From Gnetum montanum (lineage: Eukaryota; Streptophyta; Gnetopsida; Gnetales; Gnetaceae), in NCBI GenBank assembly GCA_015680685.1, contig MNCI01008335.1:746233-810232 (forward strand): 64,000 nucleotides of DNA. Reading direction: 5' to 3'. Below, piece by piece: positions 34,786-46,240 of the stretch. Position numbers and translations under genes: made by a program. The first letter of the stretch is position 1; each line of letters opens with the position of its first letter. The notes under the pieces were generated by a model. It was not told the DNA's origin and ran no database searches. It was given only the letters and a program-made list of their open reading frames with translations.

Positions 34786-35400
34786 CTAGTGTATAGGCGA
34801 GGAGATAGCCCTAAGTTGTGCTAACCACGATCTTCCTAAGATCAGGTTAAACCTGGGCATTTCTTCGACCATGACGAACATTGCGTTTGTGGGGAACTGG
34901 TCCCCTACTACAAAGTTTACATGAACTGTGCCCTTCACCAGGACGCGCACCTCGTTGAAGGACCACAGACACAACATTGCCATTGGTTTGATCTGGTCGA
35001 CCAATCCCAACTTATCTATAATAGGGAAGGAAATGACATTTGTGGCAGCTCCATCATCGACGTGTACCCTTCGGATTTGGTGTTGGCCGACCCGAATTGT
35101 GATGAAGAGAGGCGCCGTAGTCACTTGACCCCCTTCGGGATCTTCCTTGATGGCGTTGTTGCTGAAAATCAATCGAGGTACTGCAGACTTTGTGGGTATA
35201 GAGGGGAGTATGACCGAGTGTATCGCTTTCTCTTCTGCCAGTATGTTTTCGTCAATCGAAATCACCGTTAACCTGTGGACTAGAGCCTCGCAGTGAGGTA
35301 TGGATGTCATGACCAAGTTGTACAAGCTTAACATAGCATTTTTCTGCCTTAGGGCTTGCCCGACCTGGGTGAGGGCATCCAAGAAGTCTTGGTCGCCCAT
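34786..35400 (-). CDS. Tat element aspartic protease
   Basis: An uninterrupted 204-codon ORF holds the retropepsin-like domain: RRVHVDDGAATNVISFPII with the Tat-type DDGA in place of DTGA, a middle strand set, and FNLILGRSWLAQL, where the LGR-x-W motif replaces the GRD helix of other elements. It would have cleaved Gag-Pol. It follows gag on the same strand and is separated from RT by the 5.9-kb region with the antisense gene. It is the best preserved ORF of the element together with parts of gag. Confidence 0.85.
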   Translation of the reverse strand: MGDQDFLDALTQVGQALRQKNAMLSLYNLVMTSIPHCEALVHRLTVISIDENILAEEKAIHSVILPSIPTKSAVPRLIFSNNAIKEDPEGGQVTTAPLFITIRVGQHQIRRVHVDDGAATNVISFPIIDKLGLVDQIKPMAMLCLWSFNEVRVLVKGTVHVNFVVGDQFPTNAMFVMVEEMPRFNLILGRSWLAQLRAISSPIH

Positions 35401-35745
35401 GTTTTTGACATCTTCCTCCTCCTCGATTCGTCCTAAAAGACGAATCTCTCAAGGAGAGATGACTTTGGACCTAGGTTCAGATCTTTGTTGGTCAGGTGAT
35501 GTAGGCTATGTAATCGTGTCGACCTTCATCTTTGGTGACGAAGGTGCAAATACAAGGGGTGAAGGTGTAGGCTTGGAGATACTTTTGATGGTATTCCCCT
35601 TTGATGCCTCGCCCACCAAGTAGGCTTCTCGCCTGGTGGGGCGAGGAGGTTGTTTAATGTTGTTGCATGGGGTGGGGGCTGTCGAAGACGTTGGCCCCTT
35701 GATGATGAATGGAGCTAGAGGTGGCAACTAATGGGGCTGCGTGGC

Positions 35746-38292
35746 CTCGCCAACAGGTGGTGCAGAGGTAGATGCCTGTGGTGGGACTTTCAAGATGAAG
35801 GGCGGCTATGAACTTGGACCAACCATTGGTGGTATTGGTGCACTACACTGAGGCACATGAATCACAAACAGCTGGAAGGGTGGCGTGTGATCATTATCAA
35901 TACCGATGACGTTGATTACATAACCAACATTATTGGCGTTGAGGGGGTCTGTATAGACATACATAGATTGATTTTCAGGGCGTACTAGGTTACTTTCAGC
36001 TAGCATCAGCTTTCCCAGGTCGATTAATCTTTGGATGTCATCCTGCAATGACAGACAATAATCTGTGGTGTGACCACATAGTTGGTGGTAGTCACAAAAC
36101 CTATCTAGCCTGAGACCCCTAGGAACAGGGGGCTCATTGGGTAGGGCCAAAGAGGGATTCCTAAGGAGCTTGCAGTAACGTCGATGTCTCGCGTTTGCTT
36201 CCTCTGACATCTGCTTGTGTTGGATGTATCCTGCTGCCAACAGTTGCTTCAGGAGTTCTGAAGGTTTAAGAGGTAGTGGGGTGTATTTTGAACGATCTTT
36301 GTGCTTGAAGTTGGGTTTAGTGTATGTAGATGTCTCGGGCGGAGGTGCGGCAGTTTATGATACTTGGCCCTGTTTGGATGCAGAATCAGCTGCAGGAATG
36401 GATGGTTTCTTGTTATTCTTGCTTCCGCTGTTGCTATGTTTGGGCTTGGCCTCAGCTGCCACAGCAGCCACCATGGTTGTTGGGGCCTTACCCTTGTCCT
36501 TTTTCGCAAAATTGTTCTTGTAAGTGATGTAGGCTGGGTCTTTGCTCGCCTCGGCCACATCTTGTATGCTTTTCGTCTAAGCAAAAGCTTGTCTAAGTGA
36601 GCATAGAGCGAGGTAATACAGTTTGGACTTGGTGAAGTCATTCACCGCACCCTTAAAGACGGCTAACAAGTGAGCCTCTGCGATGGGCTCACAGATTTCG
36701 TTAAGTGTCGCGCTCCAACGTTGAATGAATTTTTGGACTGGTTCTAACGGTTCTTGTTTCACACCCATTAGTTGATCCAGTGTGATTTCTAGCTTCAAGT
36801 TATATTTGAAGCGTGTCACAAACTAGGTCAACAGCTCTTCCAAAGTCGAAATGGATGAATGTGGCAATGCGCAGTACCAATCTAGTGCTTTCCCAACTAT
36901 GGAAATGGTAAAGACGTGAATGATCGTATGCGACGACTGTTGTAATAGCAAAGACTCCGACTGGAAAGTGACGAGATGGGTATTGGGATCCCCTTCCCCG
37001 TCGTACTTTGTGAAGTGTGGGAGGAACATCCCAGGTGGTAATATCAAAGCAAGGATTGCAGGGTTGACGGGGTCATCTTGATAGAAGTCCATGACTTGTA
37101 TCGTATCGAACCCAACAACCTTGAGGCGTTTTACTTCCTCAGTTAGGGTCTGGATGAGCTGAAACACTTGGTCTAGACCCGGTGACGTTACAGGCAAGCG
37201 AGGGACTGCAGAGGCAACTCCTACATGCGGTATGGTGGCAGTGGCGATTTGACCCATCGGGGGTGCCGTTGGGACCGCCCCCGCTAAAGGTGCTGTTTGT
37301 GTTGTCCACCACCTGGTGGGTGGTATTTTTGGAGCGGTAATAGCGGGTTGAGTTGCCGGATAGGCCGTTTGGGTTACCAGCGGGATAGACCATGGTCTCA
37401 TGCTAGGATGTATCATTTGCGGGGTCGGATAGGCCTGAGGGCGAACATAGTGGAACATCTGCGATGGTTGCAGAATGGACGAAGAAGCGAACGAGGTCCA
37501 CCACGTGGATGGGCCCGGGCCCGCCACAGTGGGCGGAACTGATGCATAGGTAGGAATCGGTGTAGGAGTTATGTGCGATTGCAAAGTAGGTACTATATGG
37601 ATATGCGGTAGGGTAGCCGTGATAGGTGTGTTGCGCACCGTGAGAGCGTGCTGATAAACGGCTTGCGGTTGCACAGTTGCTGCGGGGGCAACCGAGGAAT
37701 GGAGGTGATGATGCGCTGGGAATGTAGCATGATTACCCATTGCAGTTGCGGTTGTAGGCTGTTAAAGCGTAGGCGTAATGCTAAAGGGGGTGGTGATAGA
37801 CAGCGGGTTTGCCCAGAAGGACTGGGTAGGCAGGACAGGAATAAGGTTGACCTGACCTCCTTCATCAGATTGGGAATCGAGTTCCTCCTGCTCATCTTGA
37901 AAGGTGTCATCCTGGTTGGATGCTGTGTCTTGTTGCTCCCTAAGCCTGGTCAACTGGATTAGTTGATCTAGAAGCCTTTGGTACGCTTGCGTTAAAGGCA
38001 AAGAAATGCCCAGGGTAGGAACGAATTCCTCCCTGTTGCAGTAAGCGAACTCAAAGCTACGTTTTTCTTTGAGTTTGTGTAAATCCAAGGGCAGATTAGC
38101 TTGCACCTTTGCACAAAGGAAACTATAACGCTCATGTTATTGGGCCAGCCCCTCAGGTCCTCGATTTTGGATTCTGAGAGACCGACGTGCTTCCTACGTT
38201 GGATTCAGCCGTTGTTCGGCACCAGTAGTGCCTTGGACTGCGAAGGGCACCTCCGCGTTGAAGGTGTCCACAATGGTGGTGGTGGAAGCCAT
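35746..38292 (-). CDS. Tat element Gag (broken)
   Basis: The likely start is the ATG at 38,292 (MASTTTIVDTFNAEVPFAVQ). Pieces follow in order: an acidic linker (37,762-38,106), a long Pro/Thr/Ala-rich stretch (about 37,140-37,740), the capsid-like Retrotrans_gag domain (YDGEGDPNTHLVTF near 36,990, ALDWYCALP near 36,890, VKQEPLEPVQKFIQRWSATL near 36,740), a Lys-rich part and a zinc-knuckle-like CDYHQLCGHTTDYC near 36,090. Stops at about 38,190, 37,760, 36,820 and in the Lys-rich region break the frame. Gag forms the particle that packages element RNA. Confidence 0.82.
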
Positions 38293-38370
38293 TGCTAAGC
38301 AAGTGATTATGCAAAAAATGCAAGAAAAATGCAATAGGACAGAAGGAAAAAGCGACAAAAGGATGGCTTT

Positions 38371-39245
38371 ACGTCTTGCCGGATTCCAGGGGAATCGTCG
38401 GGGCGACCGATCTGTACCACACAGAGCGTAAACAACCATAGAGGGTGTCACGTCTATGCCTATGCACGATGAGGTATAGAGCACGTGCAAGACTACCGTA
38501 AGGCAAGGTTAGTTGACAAATGATCAAGAAGGTTTTATGTCCCGCAAGATCCTGAAGGGATAATCGAGGCGACTGACTTGCACCACACAAGGTGTAAACA
38601 ACCTCCAAGGGTGTCACGTTTTCACTTGCATTGGTTAGGGTGCAGAACACCTGCAGGACTACTATAAAAAGGAAGGGCAAGTTAAATCACCATTGGAAGG
38701 CTTATTGTCTCGTAGGGTTCCGGAGGAACCGTCGAGGTGACCGATCTACATCGTACAACGTGTAAACAACCTCAGATTGCTGTCAAGTCTACGCTAATGC
38801 AAGCCGAGGTGTGGAAGGCATACAAGACTACCGTAGGACGAGCAAATTAACTAGCGACTAGGTAGGCTTTATGTTAGGATCCTGGAGGGACCGTCGAGGT
38901 GACTGGTCTATACCATGCTGGATGGGGGTATAGAACGCAGGCAAGACAACCGTAGGATGGGCAAGCTAGCTAGCAATAAAGTAGGTTTGATGTCTTGTAG
39001 GATCCCAGAGGGACTGTTGAGGTGACCGATCTGTACCACATAGGATGGGGTTCAGAACGCATGCAAGACAACTGTAGAATGAGCTAGTTAACCGGTGATC
39101 GGAGGCCTTGTGTTCCGTAGGGTTTCAAAGGAGCCATCAGGGCGACCGATCTGCACCGCACAGAGTGCAAACAACCACAAGAGGGTGTCACATTTACGCT
39201 CGTGTGTATCAGGGTGCAGAAGGCTCACAGAACTACCGTGACACA
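38371..39245. repeat. tandem array in the leader of the Tat element (six units)
   Basis: Units begin at about 38,373, 38,537, 38,705, 38,871, 38,991 and 39,111, each with a TGTC-x-GTAGGAT-C-x-GAGGGA-type start and a GAGGTGACCGATCTG core. Four units are about 165-170 bp. Units 4 and 5 are about 120 bp because they lack the middle TAAACAACC segment. In the element's sense this is the 5' leader between PBS and gag. Confidence 0.85.
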
Positions 39246-39265
39246 CGGCAAAGGCACCAAAACGT

Positions 39266-39281
39266 CCTCCTTCTAGCACCA
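39266..39281 (-). other. candidate primer binding site of the Tat element
   Basis: On the minus strand TGGTGCTAGAAGGAGG lies six bases after the 5' LTR. The leading TGG fits the CCA end of a tRNA. I could not assign the tRNA with confidence. Confidence 0.5.
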
Positions 39282-39287
39282 GAAAAC

Positions 39288-41048
39288 TGTAGCGACTGAA
39301 AACATCGGCAGCTGGAAAAAACGTCGGGGGGTCGACGGACGCGATAGTTCCAACCCCGTATCCGCGGGAGGGCGGTGTTGGGTGTGTGTGAACATGGGGT
39401 GCCTTGAATGGTCTGGTCGATCAGACAGGGACTTATGTCGGCATCAATATAGCCTTTTGCAACATAAATAATGCGAAATGCGAGATAATGCTTACGGGTA
39501 AATAAAATAGGAGAGAAACTGTGAAAGTGAAATAGTAATACGAAATAATGCTTAAAGATGAACACAACAGAAAGTAATGCAAAGAAACGAGATAGCAAAT
39601 AGGAGGTAAAGTAGAGTATGGTTAGAAACATGCACCACTCCAAAGCTACAAACTCGTCCAGTTAGGACGGACACAATCGGTTGCACAGCGTGACAGAGTG
39701 TAGAGATCCTGAGAGCAATCGAGGCATGCCAAAAAAGGGAAAGAGCTCTATGCTTGGACATAGACTTCTCGTACAAACAATGCAGGGCTCTACCAAGGTG
39801 GTAGAATGGAGACGAGGATCTCACGCCAGCTGAAAGAGACTCTCTGTTTCTAGTGTTAAACAAAGACTTTGATTATTACAATTGCCAGCTAGAGAGGAAA
39901 TATTTGTTTTAGAATTTCAAAGCAAAGTCCCCACTACTTGGAAGCTACTTGCTTCTAGAAAGATGCGAATTCTTTTGAAAATGCCAACTTTACAACTTGC
40001 TGACTCTTCCCAATTGCGGGTCACTTCTTTTTTAGTAAAAAATTGCGGACCCTTTATATGCTGTTTGCTGGGATATTTATAGGGCTGAAGGTAAAAAAGG
40101 TGATTTTTGAATGCTACATGCTGCAAGCTTGTGCTATCTTATTGGTGCTACTCGAGCCATCTGTGACCATTGGGCTTACAAGACCATTGCGATGCGAACC
40201 TGCCATGCAATAACTACGATCTTATTACACCGTAATCGTGTCGTCAGCATCTCGAGACGCATGCCAATGGTACAATTAGGTGGAGTGCATTGATGTCGCG
40301 CAACCACCTCTTTGCCTTGTTGTGCTTTGTGACGTAGCATGCTCGGCCTAGCGTAGCACCTTGTCGCGTGTTCTGCTATTTGTTACATGCTTGCTATGCT
40401 ACGCTACGCTACGTAGCATAGCGTAGCGTAGCAACTTGCCTTAGTCTTAAGAGTTTTGCCAATTTGCAAACCATTTTCCTACGATGCAAGTTTTGTAAAC
40501 TTTGTCGACTTCGCCTTTCAAACTGCCTTTTTTCTCTTCTGTAGGATTGCTACGCCTTGCTGTGCCATGTAGCTCAGCGTAGCGTAGCAGCAGACATAGT
40601 CTGCCGCTTCTTGACAAAAGAAGGACATCACCACAGAACTTGAAATTGGGCGAGGGGAGTGGGTAGTGAAGTCATTGAAATGCTACACTGTGTGACTTTG
40701 CGTAGCATGGCACCTTGTTCCACCATCGTCTTCTGAAGCTTGCTACGCTACATAGCATAGCGTAGCATAGCAGGCTTCGTGACTTAGAAAACTTGCTGAA
40801 CTATTTCTTGTGCATCCAGGATGCTGCCACTAATTTTGCACGTTGTTCCTGAGTAGGATGCCGGATTTTTAGGCTACTTTGGTGGGCGGGTAGGATGGTA
40901 CAGAACCTGTCCATGTTCAAAGTAGAAAATTTGCAAAGCTGGCTGACCTAGACTTAGAGTGTTCTTCTTCTGATGAACTACCATTGTGCTATGTAGACTG
41001 CAAGATCCTGGTGAGGCTAGGATGACCTCGCATTTTTAGGGTGTTTCA
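39288..41048 (-). repeat. 5' LTR of the Tat element
   Basis: This is the partner of 22,379-24,132, with the same TG and CA ends. It is followed by the right target-site duplication TGTGG. The GCTACGTAGC palindrome at 40,408-40,417 is part of a longer near-palindrome of GCTACGC repeats. Confidence 0.95.
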
Positions 41049-42899
41049 TGTGGGACTCTATATCTTCAGAGAAGGCAACCAACTTGAGAGACAATCCCCA
41101 CATACAGTCAATGAGAAATAATCTTTTTTCGTATTTAAGTCANTCCCACATACAGTCAATGAGAAATAATCTTTTTTCGTATTTAAGTCAAATAGGGAAA
41201 ATGAAATTCTACTATGGCATTATAGACTAGGGCATCCTAGTTTTTTATATCTCAAAAGACTCTTTGCATCATTATTTAATAAAAATTCAAATGTTCTTCA
41301 TTATGAAATTTGTCAGCTTTCAAAACATGTTCATAACTCTTATCCAATACAACAATACAAAGCATCTCATCCTTTTTCTATGGTTCATAGTGGTGTTTGG
41401 GGTCCATAAAAAATAAAAAATATGATAGAGGTAAGATGGTTTGTATCCTTTGTTGATGGATCATACAAGACTCACTTGGATATTTCAGATGTAAGAAAAA
41501 TCTAAAGTCAGCCAAATCTTTAAAAATTTCATGAACATGATTCAAACACAATTTAAAACAAAAATCCAAATCTTGAGAACCAACAATGCAAAAGAATATT
41601 TCAACTCTATTCTTGGGGATTTTCTATCTAAAGAGGGAATTATCCATCACAGCTCTTGGATCAATACCCCACAACAAAATGGGATAGCTGAAAGGAAAAA
41701 CAAGCATTTATTAGAAGTTGCTTGAGCCCTCCTACTTTCCTCTCACGTTCCAAATTTCTTATGGGGAGAAGTGGTTCTTACTGCTATATATCTCATCAAT
41801 TGAATGCTATCATGAGTTCTTAAATTCCAGAATCCTTGTCAAGTTCTTTTGAAAGCTTTTCCAACAACCTGACTCATCTCATCCCTCTCAAAGTATTTGC
41901 TTGTATGGTTTTTGTTCATATTCCCCAACAATTTCGTAGCAAACTTGATCCCAAAGCCACCAAATGTGTTTTCCTAGGATATTCACCAAATCAAAAGAGG
42001 TATAAGTGCTACTGTTCCAATACAAAATGATTTTACCCCTCAATGGATGTCACATTGATGGAAACAAAGCCTTATTATCCCAAAACTGACATTTAGGGTG
42101 AGAGTGAAAATTAGGAATATCTATTTTGAGATCCAAAACCAAATCTTTCTTTTGTTGAGACACACTCAATCCAGCTAGCCCAAGCCCAATTCTCAGTCCA
42201 CTACCAGGTCCTCCTCATAAGACTGTAAACAAAGAGCTTATTGTGTAGTCAAGAAGGAAACCAACTCGAAAGGATATGGAAGAACAATTCTACCCAAGCA
42301 CTGTTTATGAAAATGTGCTAGATTCAATCCAGAATGACTCATATCCAGATAACATTAATTCAATTCCTACTTTTGATAAACTTTTGGATTTATCAATTGC
42401 ATTAAGGAAAGGGGTAAGTTCATGTACAAAACACCTAATATGGAACTTTGTTTGTTTCTTAAATAAGTTGTCACCTAGATATCATGCATTTACTATGAGC
42501 CTTACAGATATTTAGATTCCTAGTAATATTCAAGAGACTCTTCAAAGGCCAGAGTGGAAATTAACAGTTGATGATGAAATTAATGTTTTGGTGAAGAATG
42601 GAACGTGGGATTTAGTCGAGCTACCTGAAGAGAAAAATATTGTTGGATGTAAATGGATCTTCACGATTAAATACAAGGCAGATGGAAGTATTGACATATA
42701 TGAAGCTTGCCTTGTGGCCAAGGGCTTTACACAATCTTATGGAATTGATTATCAGGAAACTTTCGCACCATTTGCCAAATTAAATACCATCTGAGTCCTT
42801 CTATCTTTTGTAGCAAATCTTAATTAGCTTCTACACTAATTGGATGTCACAAATGCATTCTTGAATGGAGATCTTGAAGAGGAAGTTTACATAGACATT
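41049..42899 (+). mobile_element. Ty1/copia element, 3' half: integrase and start of RT
   Basis: Directly after the TGTGG duplication the copia frame resumes with the GLYIF end of GAG-pre-integrase. Integrase is seen at 41,531-41,725 (FKTKIQILRTNNAKEYF, where the second catalytic Asp is Asn; NTPQQNGIAERKNKHLLEVA) and its C-terminal part at 41,836-42,030 (KCVFLGYSPNQKRYKCY). RT starts at 42,588 (NGTWDLVELP, CKWIFTIKYKADG, AKGFTQSYGIDYQETFAPFA) and stops after LDVTNAFLNGDLEEEVYIDI at about 42,899. There an endogenous pararetrovirus sequence begins, so the rest of RT, RNase H and the 3' LTR are missing here. Confidence 0.88.
41097..41190. other. N-flanking 46-bp duplication, probable contig-join artefact
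   Basis: Positions 41,097-41,142 and 41,145-41,190 are identical and flank the single N at 41,143. It interrupts the copia frame only 90 bp from the Tat insertion point. Confidence 0.83.
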
Positions 42900-45800
42900 G
42901 CTAACTCTTTCTTTGCCTCATTAGAAAGTTATGCTAAGATTATATTGACAAACACATCAAAGGACAATGGTTATCAAGGATTATTTATAACATTGCTAAC
43001 TGAATTTATAGTAGAAGTGTCTAATAATATGAAGGTCCAAGATAAGCTACTCTTAAGTTAAAGGAAGCTTTATAGACTTGAGAAATTTGAGCAATACAGT
43101 GCAGATTATGGTAAGGAAATTTATCATTTGACACTACATAGGTATCCACTTACAAATTATCTCTATCTAGGATCTTTGCCAAGTAAATTAGGTCAACTTG
43201 TGTTACAAAATGCTCTTGTTGTTAATATCAATTTATCACTTTCATACTATGTGGATGTGGTGCATATGGTTAGATTAGAGTTACAAAAGGCTTCTTATAA
43301 TATAAGTTTGCATAAAATCTTACCATCTGCGGAAGTTTGTAAAAGCCTTGATGGAGTTTTTGGCATTGCTAGAGGATCTCGGAAAGGATCTAGAAAAGGA
43401 CGTAGGCCGTAGTAGAAAAGAAGTTATTCTCATCATCACAAAGCATATCCAGTTCAAAAAGAACCTCATCAATTTCAAAGGCATAAGTTTATTAAAAGAA
43501 GAAAGCAAACCAATAAGAAAATTGTCGATTGCTATAATTGCAAAGAACATGAACATTATGCTTATGAATATCCCTAGAAGAACAAGACTCCAGCTAAGAT
43601 AAAAAGCCTTTTTCAATATGTATGGAGATGAATGTGAGCCACTTGAAACCAAGGAAGAACTAAAAGCAACCTTACTTCAAGAAGAGAAGGTGTATAAATT
43701 ACAGTTTTTTGATGATTCTAATGCCTATGATTCAAAAGCTTCCAACAATGGGGAAATACCTTATCTTAAAATGATTAGAGGAACTAGCAGTAACACAAAG
43801 CAGGAGTGGAATTTTGAAGATCACAAGTGGAATTTTGAAAACCTTGAAGAACATGACTATTTCCTCAACAAAGAAGAAGAAGAGATCTATTCCATAGTCT
43901 TGGGTGCCTCAGCATCCACTGCTAATAGTTTTATTAATCCTTTTTCTATAGGAAATCATGCCACTTTCAGTTATGGAGCAAATGGAGATGATGAACAAGA
44001 ACAAACATCAGCATTCTATCTTGAGCACTTAGCCCTCCTTTCTAAAGATGACAACTCAAGTGATGACAGTTTGGTATATTCAAATACACCAATAACCTCT
44101 AAGGTGCCAAGTAGATTCAAGATTACACCATATGAAAAAAGTGCAGTAACTACGAAGATGGTTGAATGAAGCAAATTGCCAAAAGAAGCTGAACGACTAC
44201 CCAAACATGTTCTTTATCAAATTAAGAAGACAATCCCCACCATTTGTGTGTTGCTCATTCCTCTCAAGATCATCATTAACGAAAAAGTTAAATGGAGAAA
44301 ATTCACTGCCTTCATTGATACAAGTTCTACTCTTAATTTTGCACATGAAGTCAGAGAATTGGGTTCAGCCTACCAAGCCCTTTAAAATTGAAACCATGAA
44401 TGATGTACACTATCTAACTCAATTTGCCTTAAAAATTCCACTTAAATTAGAAGATACAATTATATGAGAAACAAATTTTGTGCAGATTAGTGATAGTAAT
44501 TATGATGTTGGCCTTGGTGCTAATTTTATGGACTCAGTAGACCCTTATACAATCGACAAAGAATTGATTGTCATCATAGCTGAGGAAAAAAAAGTAGTTG
44601 TGCCTCGAATCCCACCAAAATTGAGTAAGCCATAGTTCAAGCAAACTTGCCAAATGAAGCTAGAAGCCTTTAATCCTAGTTTAAGCAACATAATGAAAGA
44701 AGTTGCTCTAGAGGGTACATAAGGGCAAAATATCAGAATTTGCAAGAATTGCTTAAATTCCAAGGAAAATTAAGCATTGGCGATATTGATGAAGTTACAA
44801 GGAAGCTTAAACACTATTGTTGTAATCATCCCTTAGAATTTTGGTCTAAGGATAGTCTAGTAGCATACATTCCCACTCTGCATCCAACCCCTGTGCAAAG
44901 CAAGGTAATTCCAATAAGCAAAATTGATGAAGATTAAGTACAGAGTCAAGTAGCAAAATTTGAGAAGAAGGGATTAATTTGGTCATCAACATCAAGCTAT
45001 GCCTGTGCTTATTTTATTGTCATAAATCATGCAGAAATAAAATGAGGTAAAACATGCATGGTCATAAATTATATTCCTCTCCATGCAATTACAATTGGTA
45101 TTAAATGGCCACTTTCGAACAAAGAAGAGCTCATTCAGTGAGTTGCCACCAAGAAAGTATTTAGCAAGTTTGACTGTAAATCTAGATATCATCAAATAAA
45201 GATAGCCAAAGCTGCTCTTGAAAAAATAGCTTTTAGCACACCTAGAGAACTTTATGAATGGTTAGCTATGTTGTTTGGCCTTAAAAATGCTCCAACTCAA
45301 TTTTAGTGTCGCATGGATCCGATCTTTGGTAAGCTAAAATATTTTGTGGCCAACTATCTTGATGATTTTCTGGTTTTCTCCGATTTAGTCGCTAAACATT
45401 ATAATCATTTGATGTAATTTGTTGAGCTTTGCCAAAGACATGGCATAGGGTTGTCTAAAGATCCTAAAAAGTTTCAAATTTTTTAAAACCAAATTGAGTT
45501 TCTTGGTGTTTTGATCAAAGATGGGAAAATCCACATGCAACCGCATGTGTTGCAAAAAATTAATTAGTTTCTAGATAAGTTAGAATCTAAGGAACATTGT
45601 ATGCGCTTCTTGGGATGTGTTAATTACATCTCAAAAGACATTGATCATCTCTTTGATTGAACAATGCATATTCAAAGATGTAAGAATTCATCCTCATTTG
45701 TATGGACAACAAAAGCTACTAAGCAAGTAGTGTAGTTAAAGTAGATTTCTATGAAGCTGCCTCCCCTTGAACCTATGTTAACAGGTCCCTACATTCTTAA

Positions 45801-46240
45801 TACAGATGCTAGCTATGAGGCATGGGCTGCTATTCTACTCAAAGCAACTAGATCCAGAGGTTCAGAACCTATATGTTGGTATGCTTTAGGTATCTTCGCC
45901 AAAAATGAGCTCAATTATTGGCCCACAAAAAAGGAAATTCTAGCCGCCATTAGAGGTCTGGAAAAATTTCATCCTTACCTCATTGAAGAACCTTTTATTC
46001 TCTATATAGATTCATCCAACCTATCTACCCTATTAAAACGAAATATTACGACATCTCCTAAATTACAGTGATTTGCATGGTGGCAATTCCTCCTATCTCA
46101 ATATGTTTTTACTGTAGAACAAATCTCCTCAGAAGCTAATGCTCTTCTTAACACCCTTACTAGAGAATTAAAATTTTTTCTGATAAGGGCTTCTCGAAAA
46201 AGTTCTTCTGCATCACTGGTCCCATGCAATGAAGATTCGC
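42900..46240 (+). mobile_element. endogenous pararetrovirus (Caulimoviridae) fragment: coat, protease, RT, RNase H
   Basis: The gene order and motifs fit a plant pararetrovirus polyprotein rather than an LTR element. A coat-protein-like helical region (about 42,900-43,390) is followed by a basic tail and a CCHC knuckle near 43,530-43,575 whose last Cys is replaced. An acidic spacer (43,618-44,169) precedes a protease region (about 44,170-44,600). The RT region (45,100-45,660) has the caulimovirid-type palm and a YLDD box at 45,352-45,369, and the RNase H region is at 45,751-46,240. No integrase follows, as expected for this family. At least six in-frame stops and several shifts break it, so no intact product is possible. 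Family assignment is by domain order and RT character. Confidence 0.82.

Larger units (their letters stand above)
22379..41048 (-). mobile_element. complete Tat-type Ty3/gypsy retrotransposon with antisense gene, 18.7 kb
   Basis: The element lies on the minus strand between LTRs of 1,754 and 1,761 bp that run TG to CA, and is flanked by TGTGG duplications. Reading from right to left it has the 5' LTR, a candidate PBS, a leader with tandem repeats, gag, protease, a long antisense gene, RT, RNase H, a second RNase H and integrase. After these come a hairpin-repeat array, a polypurine tract and the 3' LTR. The second RNase H next to integrase and the VDDGA protease motif place it in the Tat (Ogre/Retand-like) branch. 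All reading frames carry several stops or shifts, and the two LTRs differ at many sites, mostly transitions, so the insertion is old. It is inserted in a copia element. Confidence 0.93.

Noticed and set aside
36215-36600. Plus-strand ORFs of 65-102 codons opposite gag
   Set aside because: They overlap the zinc-knuckle and Lys-rich part of gag on the coding minus strand. They are frame shadows with Cys/Trp/Leu-rich translations.
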